The notes under the pieces: model-generated | Told to the model about the DNA's origin: nothing | Databases searched by the model: none | The model's input: the letters and a program-made list of their open reading frames with translations, nothing else | In this document: one piece after another, positions 11,311 through 21,438 of the stretch | How the letters are laid out: each line of letters begins with the position of its first letter | Position numbering within the stretch: the first letter of the stretch is position 1 | Source of the DNA: Neurospora tetrasperma FGSC 2508 | Taxonomy: Eukaryota > Ascomycota > Sordariomycetes > Sordariales > Sordariaceae | Assembly (NCBI RefSeq): GCF_000213175.1 | Contig: NW_009799099.1 | Location: 5,936,167 to 6,000,166, forward strand | Length of the DNA stretch: 64,000 nucleotides | Direction of reading: 5' to 3' | Translations under genes and position numbers: made by a program

Positions 11311-14300
11311 ATAAAAATTAATATATAAGAAGAAAGTAATACGGAGGATAATATACAAAATAGATTTAATAGGGTTAATTTAATATTAAATAATAATATA
11401 TGATTTAATAAGAGTAAAGGTATATCGGATAAGGGGGCGTTTAATAGGGGGGAATTTATAGATTTGGCTAATATTAAGGAAATTCCAGCGCGCTTTACAA
11501 TTAAAGAAAATAGATTACAATTAACTAACTCCAATCGTTCTATTTTGGCTTTTATAGTAGCCGTTTCTCCTCCTACGCTATTAATTTGGAATTGTAAGCA
11601 ATACTTCTATATATTAATTGTTTATTGTTAATAATAGTTTAGAATTAGTTTTATAGTTTGAAAATTGAAATTTATTATTAAATCATTTTATATTTTATAT
11701 TTTTAAGTTTCCCTTTATCTTTATAATTTTTATATTTAAATAAGTAGAATTTGTTTATATATTCTTTCTAATTTTATTAGGTACCTAAAATTATAATTGC
11801 TTTAGAATATAATAATTTATGGTTGTATTTAAAATAGCTATTAATATTATATCAGGAAAATTTCTATTAATTATATTTAATTGCGGTTAATTGCCTCTAA
11901 TTGCGAACTTACTTTCACTAATCTTAAGTATTATCTTTAATATCCTTTAAATTATATTCTAAAATTTTTATTATTCTATTTATATCCTTACCTACTTACT
12001 TTACTATTTCCTTTACTTTATTAAAGCTATTTTATAGTACTTCTAAAATATATAATTTGGGTTTATTGCGTATAAATATATAATTTCTCAATCTATTTTG
12101 AAGATAGTTATATTGTTACTGGAAGGATTAATTAGAAGCGTTCTATACGTAAGAATAAAATCTTTTATTAAGGAAGTATATAATACTATTATTTTTTTTA
12201 ATAAGTAATAGTCGAGTTTAAAGTTGTTTATATAGATAAGCTCCTTTAATTATATATATTGGTTCTAATCTATTTGGTATCGATAGTCGAGAGTTTGCTT
12301 CTTATTATATTTATAGAATAGAATAATTGGTTTTCTAGAAAGAATGTAACGGCGGTTAGGTTGAAGTTATATAGTATATTAGTTTTAATATTCAATTTGA
12401 TTAGTGAATTCTATTTAAATATAAGGTATAAAAGTAAATAATAAAGCAATATAGTCTTTGATTCTTATTTCTATCTATACGTTTATAAATTCTAATTTAT
12501 AGAAATAGTTTTATTTATATTAAATTACTACTAATTAATTATAATCGGAAGTAACCTACTATTTAAAAGAGTATTTAGTTATTATGTAGCCTCCTCTATT
12601 AATTTTCAATACGTTGGTTATTAGTACTTTTCCCTTGTAAGAAAACATTGTATATTTCTAGGGGCTATTTCAATCTGTATATTAGTAGTATTTAATCCTT
12701 TTAGAATACTTTATATTAAATAGGAATATCCTTCTCTATTTATCCTTCTTCGAAAATAACGACTAATTCCGGGCTTATTCTATAAAACTTTAAGATCCGT
12801 TACATTTTATTCCCGAATACAATATAGTAAAGCCTATTTACTACTATATTAATTTTATTATTATAATTACTTTATATTAGTATTAGAATAAATTTATAAT
12901 TTTTAATTACTTTTATCTATTAATAAAATATAAATTATACTATTATAGTAGAAATATTTGTATAAAATTAAGAGATATAGCGTAAATATACATCTATTCC
13001 AATATATATTTTAAGACTAAATTACCGAAGCTTTTAGTAAGTATTAATATACTATATATAGTTTGGACTAAGTATAGTCTAGCCCCTTCGGTGTTAAAGG
13101 AGAAGTTTTTACCTTTTTTTTAAATTACTTTAGGGAAGAAATTTTTAAAGTATATAAATAGTGGTTCCTTAGGTAGGTAAAGCTCGAAGAATTTTGCGAA
13201 GTGGAATTGTAATTCCCGTTTATTAAATTTTTAAATAAAGTATATTTCGTTAGACTTTTTAATACCTTTAAAAATAATATATATTTTGATAAACTTTACT
13301 TCTAGTAGTTTGGGTATATACTTTTTTAAGATTCGAAACTTTTAATATAATATTATTATACTATTTTAAAATATTATAAAACTACAGTTATCGAAAATAG
13401 TATAGAATTTTATATTTATTAAAAGTTATTTATTTAGAATAGCTTTTATTTCATTACAAAGTTTATTGCTTACAATTATTTACAGCCTGCGTATAGGGGT
13501 TGTATCGAGTATTTTAAAAAAGATTATTAATATTGTCCGATTGATTTTGAATCTATATATCTATTCTAATACCTTGAGTATTTACTTACGTATAAGCTTA
13601 TTAGCGTAAACTTATTAAAGAAAATTTATATATAGTGTAAAGTCGAATGCTTTGCAGCCTATTATAAGAACTTAGTATGTAAAGATGTGTGCTAGTATTA
13701 TTTGGTTGTATAAAGATAGGAGTTGCAAAAATGGAGAAGTGATATTAAACGTTCAATATTAGTTCTATTTTATTTTTATATAATTATATATAATATTCTT
13801 ATTTGGTTTGTAATTGGACTTAATTAATTGCAAACGAAGTTAGTTAATCGTTATTATATTATATATTACTTCTAATATAATTTGGAATTTTCTATAAGAT
13901 AGTTTAGTATTAGCAATCTTGATTACATATATATAATTATTTATAAAAAAGATTATATAAAGAATTAAAGTAAGTTATTATATTATTATTATTATTTATT
14001 ATTATTATTATACTTATAATATTTTATTTAAATATTTTATTCTAAGAAAGTCTAACTATACGGTTAATATTATTTATCCGTACGGTTATAAAAAAGTGAC
14101 TTTTATTATCTTTATTTAAATTTGAAAGAATAAAGTACAAAGCTAAGTAATATATTATATTTCTCTTAGTTTTTCTCTCTATTTTTTACCCCTTCTCTAG
14201 CTACTAGATTTCTTTTATAGTTCGAAGAAACTCGTAAAAAGAAAGCTATTTTTAATAAATAATTCTAAAAATTTAATATAAAAAAGTCTTTTTAAATAAG

Positions 14301-16289
14301 ATTTCTATAATGCCTAGGGCTTATAGATTTGGTACTACCTCTAAAGATTCCTTAAAATTTAATAAGTAATTTACTACTATTTTCAGTTTCTAATATTAAA
14401 ATTCCACCAAGTTATACTTAGAAAAGCAAAAGTAAACTACTATATAGATAGATAATATTGACCGTACAATTAGACTTTTTCTTTATTTTATTTTATTTTA
14501 AAATTTTCTTTTTTAAAATACAGTCTTTTATAATTCTCTATTTTATATTATAATTACTTTCTTAATAATTTTTCTTTGAAGAAAAGTAAAAAATATATTA
14601 AGAATATTAAAAGTAAATATAATTAAATAATTAGAATTATTTATTATTATTATAATAAAAGATTAAATATAAGTATTTTTATTTGAATCTTATAAAATAC
14701 AATATTGAAAAATATATATTACTTTTCTATTAAAGGTTTTCCCTTTCTAATACTTTATTTCTTCAAGATTGAATTTATTTTATAATTAAAGAAGACTATT
14801 AAAATTATAATAAAATAATAAAGAATATATAATTTATTATATAAAGATTTTATATATATTAATATCTTTATTAATTTTAAAGGTATAAATTCTATATTAA
14901 TAGGAAGAGGTTTTAAAATTTAAATATAATTTAATTCTATTTTATTTTTCCTATCTATAATAAAGTACAAATAAATAATTAATATTATAAAGGTAGATTA
15001 TTTATTATATTATAAAGAGTACTACTTTATAGAAAATATTTAAAAAAAATTACCTTTACTAACTAGAAATAATATACTATTTACTAGTTTTATTTTACTA
15101 TACATTTTATTTAATCTAAAATTATAATAAGTAAATACTTATTAAAGAATAAATTTTGTAATCTTTATTATAAGTCTTTTCTTCAAATTATATAAATTTA
15201 ATATTAATATTATACTTTACTATAAATGTAGTTTTTTTATACTTTATTATTAAATTCAATTAATTTGAATATTGGAATTGAATATAATTAAATTAACAAA
15301 TTATACCATTAATATATAAACCCTTACTCAAAATAGATTTATCTTTAATACTCTATATAAGAATAGGAATTATAAATTGGATTTTAATACTACTTTTGTT
15401 CAATAAAATTTGATTTAATAATATTTATTCTATTATAAAAATATAAGAATTTTAAAAATATAATCCTTTTTAAAAAGAGAATATATTTTTAAACCGTTGG
15501 AAGAGTCTTTATACACTATTAACTAAACTAATTTTCTAGAAACTTTATAAGAATAAAGAACTAAGTCTTATAAAATATAATAGAATTTTGATTACTTTTT
15601 CCTCTTTAAGGTAGTATTAATATTTAAATTATATATACTCTCTAGTATTTAAATTCTAAATAATTTTAGAAATAAAATTATTAATATTTAGAAATTAAAC
15701 CTTTAATACTATTTAAAGGTCTATAAGATTGCAAATATCAAGTAGGGCTAGTAATATTAAATAAAAAATATATAAAATTATTATACTATTTTATTTATTA
15801 TACGTTCTATTTTAATTAAATTATATTTATTTTAATTTAAATTACTAATATATAAAGACTTTTCCAACGATTTAAAAAAATAGTCTATTTAAAAATATTT
15901 TGAAGAAATATTAATATTATATTTACTACTAATTACTTTAAATATTATTATTTATTTTTAAATATTAATAGAAATATATATCTACTGTTTTATATATATA
16001 TAAATTATTCAAAGTTCTCCTAATGTCTAAATGTAATTTATAAAGTATAGTTATAAGTATATAATAAAATATATTCTCAATTAATATTAGTTAATTGTAA
16101 TTAATAGTTATTTCTATATACTTTTAAGAATTTTTTCTATACTTCTATAATTTACCAAACTTTAAATTATATATATATATATAAGGCACCTTATATTAAT
16201 ATAAACGTAATAAAATATAATAAATATAAATTTATAAGACGTATAATATAAGGTGAATATCTTTATAAAGTGTACGTTTAATATTTTTA
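11311..16289. other. A+T-rich RIP-mutated interior of the element
   Basis: About 5 kb of heavily mutated sequence. Islands of slightly higher G+C (for example 12200-13700) look like eroded coding DNA, but no frame could be followed with confidence. Nested older transposon copies cannot be excluded. Confidence 0.5.
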
Positions 16290-16490
16290 TATATCTTTCT
16301 TCTGCTTTAAAGGCGAAGATTTGGCCACCTTGCGCCTCTTTTTATTTTTTACTAAGACTTCTTTTATTTCTTTTAGTTTATTGAGGGTTATTTCCTCTAT
16401 TATTTCGTCCTTATTTTTGTCCGTCTATAGTTCTTAAATATCCTCCTCTAATTCCTTCTTCTTCTTTTATTCAATTGCTTTTACTTTAAA
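16290..16490 (-). pseudogene. RIP-degraded coiled-coil/basic coding remnant near right end
   Basis: Read on the minus strand, this stretch gives a Lys/Glu-rich helical segment (EQKKKKELEEDIQELQTDKN) followed by a basic tail (KNKKRRKVAKSSP), with only TAA/TAG interruptions at likely glutamine positions. Such Lys/Arg-rich coiled-coil tails occur at the C-terminus of several fungal transposases, but composition alone does not establish that here. Confidence 0.35.
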
Positions 16491-17224
16491 TGAGTATTTA
16501 CTATTTAAATTCGTATAGTAATAATATATATATATACCGCCTAATACTTTTTAGGGCGGAATAATATATTATTTAGTTAATTATAAAGTTATAGTATAAA
16601 TATATTTAATATACTCTATCCATTCTATATCTTTTCCCAATTTAAAAAGATAGGTAATAATAGCAATCGTATTTCCCAATATATCAATCTTCGGAATAAT
16701 AACTTCCTAGGCCTTATTCTTTATAATTTTATAAGCGTTCTATAAATATACAATTTCCTATTAATATTAATTAGAATTAATTACCTCCGATTATATTTAA
16801 ATAGTCTTAACGTATTAAATTCTTAATAATCATTTTGAGCACAATACCGGTATTACAATCTTTAAGTTTTTTAAGTAAGTATGCGGTCTACTACTTAGGT
16901 ATTATAGTATTATCCTAGGTTGGAGCGGGGGTAAGTAGGTTTCGGCTTTGAAAGGTCTATTGTATCGGTATTTTACGGTAATTTATATAAGTAATATAGA
17001 CGTTTAATATTTATAATAAGAACCTTGGAGAAACGTAAAGAAGATGGTAGTAGAGTAATAGTAGGGAGCGATACAGAATAATTAGAATTAATTGTATAAT
17101 ATAAAGGTATAAGGGTATAGATGTATAGTAATTAATTTGGCAGGGAGGAGTGTGCGTTCGTTTGTGCGTAGAGTGTTTCTAATTTGCCCTACACTTGGCT
17201 GCAAGTGGAAGCTCGGACCAATTT

Positions 17225-17257
17225 ATAAACGGCCTAGCACGCACTTGGGCCACCGTA
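17225..17257 (-). repeat. Right terminal inverted repeat (33 bp)
   Basis: Exact inverted copy of 5507-5539, immediately followed by CGCTCT (17258-17263), the right copy of the target duplication. A small perfect hairpin (CACTTG-GCTG-CAAGTG, around 17192-17207) lies just inside it. Confidence 0.95.
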
Positions 17258-17665
17258 CGCTCTAACAATTTCGAGACCTCACTGTCGTCGAGGCCAATAC
17301 AGTGCAGTGACATCATCGCATCTCCGCCGGCCCTCGCGGGACATCGACATCATCATTAGCAAAACACCACATCGACCACCTTTGGACCACAGCAGCAGCA
17401 AGCACCAACTCCGCAACAGAAGGCATGAGAAGATATTGGAAACTGGGTACGCGATTCGATTCACTATGACGACTTTTTGACAACCAGCTTTTGAGGTTTC
17501 TTTTTGTACGATAGCTTTGGTAGTGTTTATAAACACAACAATTTGAGTTTCCTACCTCTACAGTCCCAATCTCTTCCATCCAAATCTTCTGCCAAGAAAG
17601 ACATCATCACCAACCAAAATAACCATCACCATCATCACCATCATCAGTATACCAATTCAGCCACA
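17258..17665 (+). promoter_or_regulatory. Promoter/5' leader between the element and the next gene
   Basis: About 400 bp separate the element's right end from the membrane-protein start. The last 90 bases carry a CAT/CAC-rich leader. No clear TATA box is seen. The transposon end therefore sits close to the promoter, so RIP-linked heterochromatin could influence this gene (inference). Confidence 0.4.
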
Positions 17666-18368
17666 ATGTTCGCCCTCTTCCGCGGCCACCCCAACAAAGA
17701 CCTCGCCGACCTCGCCGAGCACCACCTGCAACATGATCTCCAGCCCGAAGACCGCGAACGCCTGCGCAAAGCCGCCTCCAAAGTCTCGACGCACACCACG
17801 ATCGGCACTTTTCTGGGCCTCGGTCTCGGCATCGCCTTGGCCTGGCGCATCCGGCAGAACCGCCAGCAACTGTTCAACGCGTTCAAAATGATGGCCAAGC
17901 CGGTGGAAGTAGTATTTGCCAACGGTCGGAGGGGTACGTCCCTTTTTCTCCCCTTCTCTCTCAGAACTTTTCTCAGTTCGTTGCTAACATACCTACCTAC
18001 GCGAAATAGAACCAGTCCCAGATCTAGAACCCCTCCTCCGCCCTACGCGCTGGGGTGACATCGCCACTTACACCGTCTTTGGCATCGGGTGCTCGATGCT
18101 CGGCGGCGAGACCGGCTTGCTGACCGGGTCGGCAGCAGCGACTCGCACCATCACTCGCGACCCCGAGTCTCGGAAGCGCATCGAGGATGCCTTCCGCTTG
18201 TTCCAGATCGATGTGCTGAAGCGCCAGCTGGAGATGCTCGAGCGGGAGGTCAAGGAGAGGGGCGGCGCGGCGGGGAGAAAGGAGACGGACTCGGAGTTTG
18301 CTTCTAGCTGGGAGAAGTTGAAGGATCAGGCGGGCGGGATGGTGAGCACCTTGAAGCCTTCCGAGTGA
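17666..18368 (+). CDS. Small conserved-type membrane protein of unknown function (208 aa, two exons)
   Basis: Exon 1 is 17666-17933 and exon 2 is 18010-18368. The 76-nt intron has donor GTACGT, a GCTAAC branch point and a TAG acceptor, and restores a continuous frame (…NGRR/EPVPDLEP…). The protein begins MFALFRGHPNKDLADLAEHH, has one hydrophobic glycine-rich segment (TTIGTFLGLGLGIALAW, about residues 44-62) and a second (YTVFGIGCSMLGGETGLL) after the splice. It ends in a charged helical tail with heptad-like leucines (FQIDVLKRQLEMLEREVK). This looks like a two-pass organelle-membrane protein, possibly mitochondrial, but no named family is recognised. The ATG at 17666 has the context CCACAATG. 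An in-frame ATG at 17504 would add 54 low-complexity, His-rich residues and is disfavoured. Confidence 0.8.
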
Positions 18369-19455
18369 TCGATTCTAGGTGTGTTTTAAGTGAGCGAGAG
18401 GGATGGTTAGGGAGGTTTGCATGGATTGGAGTTTCGGAATGTTGATTTTGTTTTTTGTTTCCGTTCTTGTTAATATTTGTGCTTCGTGCAGTCCCATTCG
18501 TTCATGGGTGTTATATATATGGTCTGGATATACATTTTACTTGTTTTAATGCTTGTAATCATTTGCTGGAATGTTCCGAGTGATCAGCGAAGCCATTCAC
18601 AAATGTCATTTAACTAGTAATTTCCACCCTCATCGGCCCCCCCCCCCCAAAAAAAAAACCATAACCCAGCCTAGCTGTAACGACGAGTGCTGTTTCAAAA
18701 CTCGTAGTTCTCGTGAAAACAACCTTCTTGTTCCAACCAACGACTCAAACACCTACCTAGGTAAATCACAACCGCCATCAACCCCAAAAATGCAATCGCC
18801 GAGGCACAGGACCGAAGCTAGGTTCAAGTACTCGTCATCCACCGCAAGCCAATGGAGGAAAAACAATCGATATCATCTAATTGAAGACCGATACTCATCA
18901 GTGCTCGAATCGTCTGTTTGGCCTTTGACGTATACAACTGTTCAAAATTGCCCGATTCTCGTCTTCCATCCCATCACCTAGTAACCAAAAACACCATTAG
19001 TACCGTTGCCAGAACCCATCAAGACCCGCAACATCCTAATAATCAAATCGACAAAGAGTACTCTCTGAGTGCGGAAAGCTGCCCAGACGCAGCAAATCTC
19101 GTGTACCACTCATCTTTGCATCCTGGTACAACACAAGTATCATGAAATTGCTGCATTGCATTGCATTGCATCAGCTGTCTCGTGCATAGAGGCATGCCCA
19201 CCAAACATTGAAGTTGACCTTAAAACCAAAACAACAAAAAGCAAAGCAGAAAGAAAAGCAAAAAAAAGAACCCCATACCGCGTCCGGTAATGGGGTGAAG
19301 GAGAGGTGTTCTCAGCGTTATTGACGCAGGTAGTTAAAGCGATGGATTGAAAAACTGCATCGGCAGCGGAAGCGGGCAGAACTGTCGTCGGACAGCATGT
19401 GAAAAGTGGTGTCTGGAACAAAGCATCGCAGACAAAGAAATGCGTGTGCATCAAA
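18369..19455. other. Intergenic region, no supported gene
   Basis: Contains the 3' end of the membrane-protein gene and short overlapping frames with no motif. A C9-A9 homopolymer junction lies near 18640-18658. Confidence 0.6.
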
Positions 19456-19539
19456 TGGCCCTTAACTGAGGGTCGAACTCATAACCTCCTACCCCCGAGA
19501 GGTGTTCGCCGCTCACATCGGAACCACTGAGCCAAATAG
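19456..19539 (-). tRNA. tRNA-like relic or tRNA-derived sequence
   Basis: On the minus strand TGGCTCAGTGG matches the Pol III A box, and about 45 nt on GAGTTCGACCCTC resembles a B box/T arm, followed by AAGGGCCA with an apparent encoded CCA. A D stem (GCTC/GAGC) and an imperfect T stem can be drawn. However, the 5' acceptor strand pairs poorly with the 3' strand, and no convincing anticodon arm is present. A degenerate tRNA or SINE-like piece is more likely than a working tRNA. Confidence 0.35.
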
Positions 19540-19955
19540 GTTGCTCATAACCTGTCAAAGACTGTGTGCGCAGGGAAGCGCCTCATTGTTGGAACGAAGA
19601 GTCTGGCTTGGGCCTTATATACTCCACCACATAAAAGCACAAGATCCATGTCCACCAAGCATGACTAAAGGGTCCGTGTACGGACTTGGGAGAAACTCAA
19701 AGGCAACTTTTCAATTGGGTATGTACTACTTTTCGGTATCACCCCAAACCCAACCGGCTAGCATAACATCATCATAGCCGGTAACTTGAACCCCCCCGGA
19801 ACACCGTGAACCAACCTGCTAGTATACGTCCAAGTATCGGCAAAGCCGACACGCCATGGAACCAGTCTCAATGGCCGGAAACCACTACAAACACGAACGG
19901 AATCAAGCAGTGTACTCATCAAATCATTCCATTTTCATTATTCCTCAATTCCCAT
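19540..19955. other. Downstream region of fba
   Basis: About 400 bp of unremarkable sequence including the presumed 3' UTR of the aldolase gene. A long plus-strand frame starting at 19806 is the mirror of the aldolase coding exons. Confidence 0.5.
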
Positions 19956-21438
19956 TTAGACGGTGCCGGCGGCGTTGAAGTCCTTGAGGGCCTCCTCGAC
20001 GCGGGCCTTCATGGTCTTCTCACCCTCGCGGATCCAGACACGGGGGTCGTACTTCTTCTTGTTGGGCTTGTTGGGGCCCTCGGGGTTGCCGACTTGGCTC
20101 CTGAGGTAGTCGATGTTGTTGAGGATGTAGTCACGGATACCGACGAGGTAGCTCCACTGGAGATCAGTGTCGACGTTGACCTTGACGACACCGTTAGAGA
20201 TGGCCTCACGGTACTCCTCCTTGGAGGAGCCGGAACCACCGTGGAAGACGAAGAAGACAGGCTTCTTGTCCTTGCCACCGAGCTTCTCGGAGACGTAAGC
20301 CTGGTGCTTGCCAAGGAGCTCGGGGTGGAGCTTGACGTTGCCAGGAGCGTAGACACCGTGAACGTTGCTGTCATCTCGTTAGTTCTAATGAACCGCAAGC
20401 AAGGGGTAGAGTTCAGCCTTACCCGAAGCCAGCGGCAATGGAGAAGTAGGGGGAAATGGGGCGGAAAGCCTCCTCGATCTGCCAGATGTCCTCGGGCTGA
20501 GTGTAGAGAGAAGCGTTGTCAACCTCGGAGTTGTCAACACCGTCCTCCTCGCCACCCTGTTTGCAAGTGTTAGTTTTGTTTCCTTTTGGAGCAAGCGCAT
20601 CATGACATTGACGTACGGTGATACCGATCTCCATCTCGAGCCACTGCTTCATGGGCGCCATGCGCTTAAGGTACTTGACGCAGGTGGAGATGTTCTCCTC
20701 AACGCTCTCCTCTGTTATTGCACATCAGTAAGCTGGGGCATTGGTGGAGCGGTCGCATTTGTCGGGGGCAAACTTACCAGAGAGATCGATCATGTGAGAA
20801 GAGAAGAGGGGCACGCCGTTGGCCTTGAAGAACTTCTCGTCCTCCTCGAGCATGCCATCGAGCCAAGGGAGAAGCTTCTTAGCGCAGTGGTCGGTGTGGA
20901 CTAGGACCATGTCAGCATCTTGAAGGCAAGTTGAACCGAGAATGACAACCTAAGCTACTTACGGACAACGGGAATGCCGTAGATGGGGGCAATGGAGCGG
21001 ATGTAGTGAGCGGCGGCAATGGCACCGGCGACGGAAGCCTCGCGCTTCTCAGGAGAGTCCTTGATGCCCTTGCCGGCGAAGAAGGCAGCACCACCCTGGG
21101 AAGTCTGGAGGATGATGGGAGCCTTCTGGTCGCGAGCAGCCTCGAGAGCAGCGACGGCAGTGCTAGAGGAGGTGACGTTGCAGGCAGGGATAGCAAACTG
21201 CTTCTCGCGAGCGTACTGGAAAAGCTTCAGGACGTCATCACCTAGAGGTAAGAAAAAGGTCAGATTTTGTTTATGTTCCGGTATCGGGCAGCGCATCTGC
21301 TTGGCCAAATCGTACCGTAGAGGACGCCAGCGGGAAGGTTGAGCTCCTGTTGAGGGTATCACCGTTAGATTAGCTGCGCTTCGAAGCTACCAATTGCCAG
21401 GTTGAGAGGAGGAGGAAACTTGCATCGAAGATACCCAT
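19956..21438 (-). CDS. fba: Fructose-bisphosphate aldolase, class II (362 aa, seven exons)
   Basis: This glycolytic/gluconeogenic enzyme of the cytosol reversibly splits fructose-1,6-bisphosphate into glyceraldehyde-3-phosphate and dihydroxyacetone phosphate, using Zn2+. Exons (minus strand): 21438-21424, 21346-21316, 21241-20963, 20900-20778, 20711-20617, 20556-20423, 20367-19956. These sum to 363 codons with stop, the normal class II length. LHTDHC carries the zinc ligand at His110 and a second His at 113. VFHGGSGS and the NVDTD segment near the C-terminus are further family motifs. The first exon encodes only MGIFD and is followed by GCAAGT, so intron 1 is a GC-AG intron; the other introns are GT-AG. 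A further intron in the 5' UTR (about 21483-21606, GTGAGT…AACAG) is likely. Codon use is strongly biased to C/G-ending codons, as in highly expressed genes. Confidence 0.97.

Larger units (their letters stand above)
5507..17257. mobile_element. 11.75-kb RIP-inactivated element with 33-bp terminal inverted repeats
   Basis: The A+T-rich island is bounded by perfect 33-bp inverted repeats (5507-5539 and 17225-17257, starting TACGGTGGCCCAAGTG) and flanked by a 6-bp direct duplication CGCTCT. Between about 5610 and 17150 the sequence is overwhelmingly A+T, with abundant TpA and almost no CpA/TpG, as produced by repeat-induced point mutation in Neurospora. Short stretches of normal composition survive just inside each end. 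Degraded reading frames are visible (separate entries) whose stops are nearly all TAA/TAG. TIR plus short duplication indicates a cut-and-paste DNA transposon. TA termini with TA target use (Tc1/mariner-like) is an alternative reading, but then the extra CGCTCT repeat would be chance. The size is large for such elements, so nested insertions are possible. The family is not identified. The total length includes an 868-bp run of Ns. Confidence 0.85.

Noticed and set aside
5507-17257. Polinton/Maverick identity for the large element (6-bp duplication)
   Set aside because: Polinton ends begin AG…, and no DNA polymerase, integrase or ATPase segment is visible; here the ends begin TA.
5507-17257. 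Centromere or A+T-rich spacer without mobile origin
   Set aside because: Exact inverted ends and a target duplication require insertion of a defined element.
17504-17665. Upstream in-frame ATG extending the membrane protein by 54 residues
   Set aside because: The added part is Ser/Asn/His low-complexity coded by leader-like CAT/CAC repeats; ATG 17666 has a better context.
19806-20573. 255-codon plus-strand ORF over the aldolase gene
   Set aside because: It is the antisense shadow of fba exons with strong codon bias; the minus-strand product is unambiguous.
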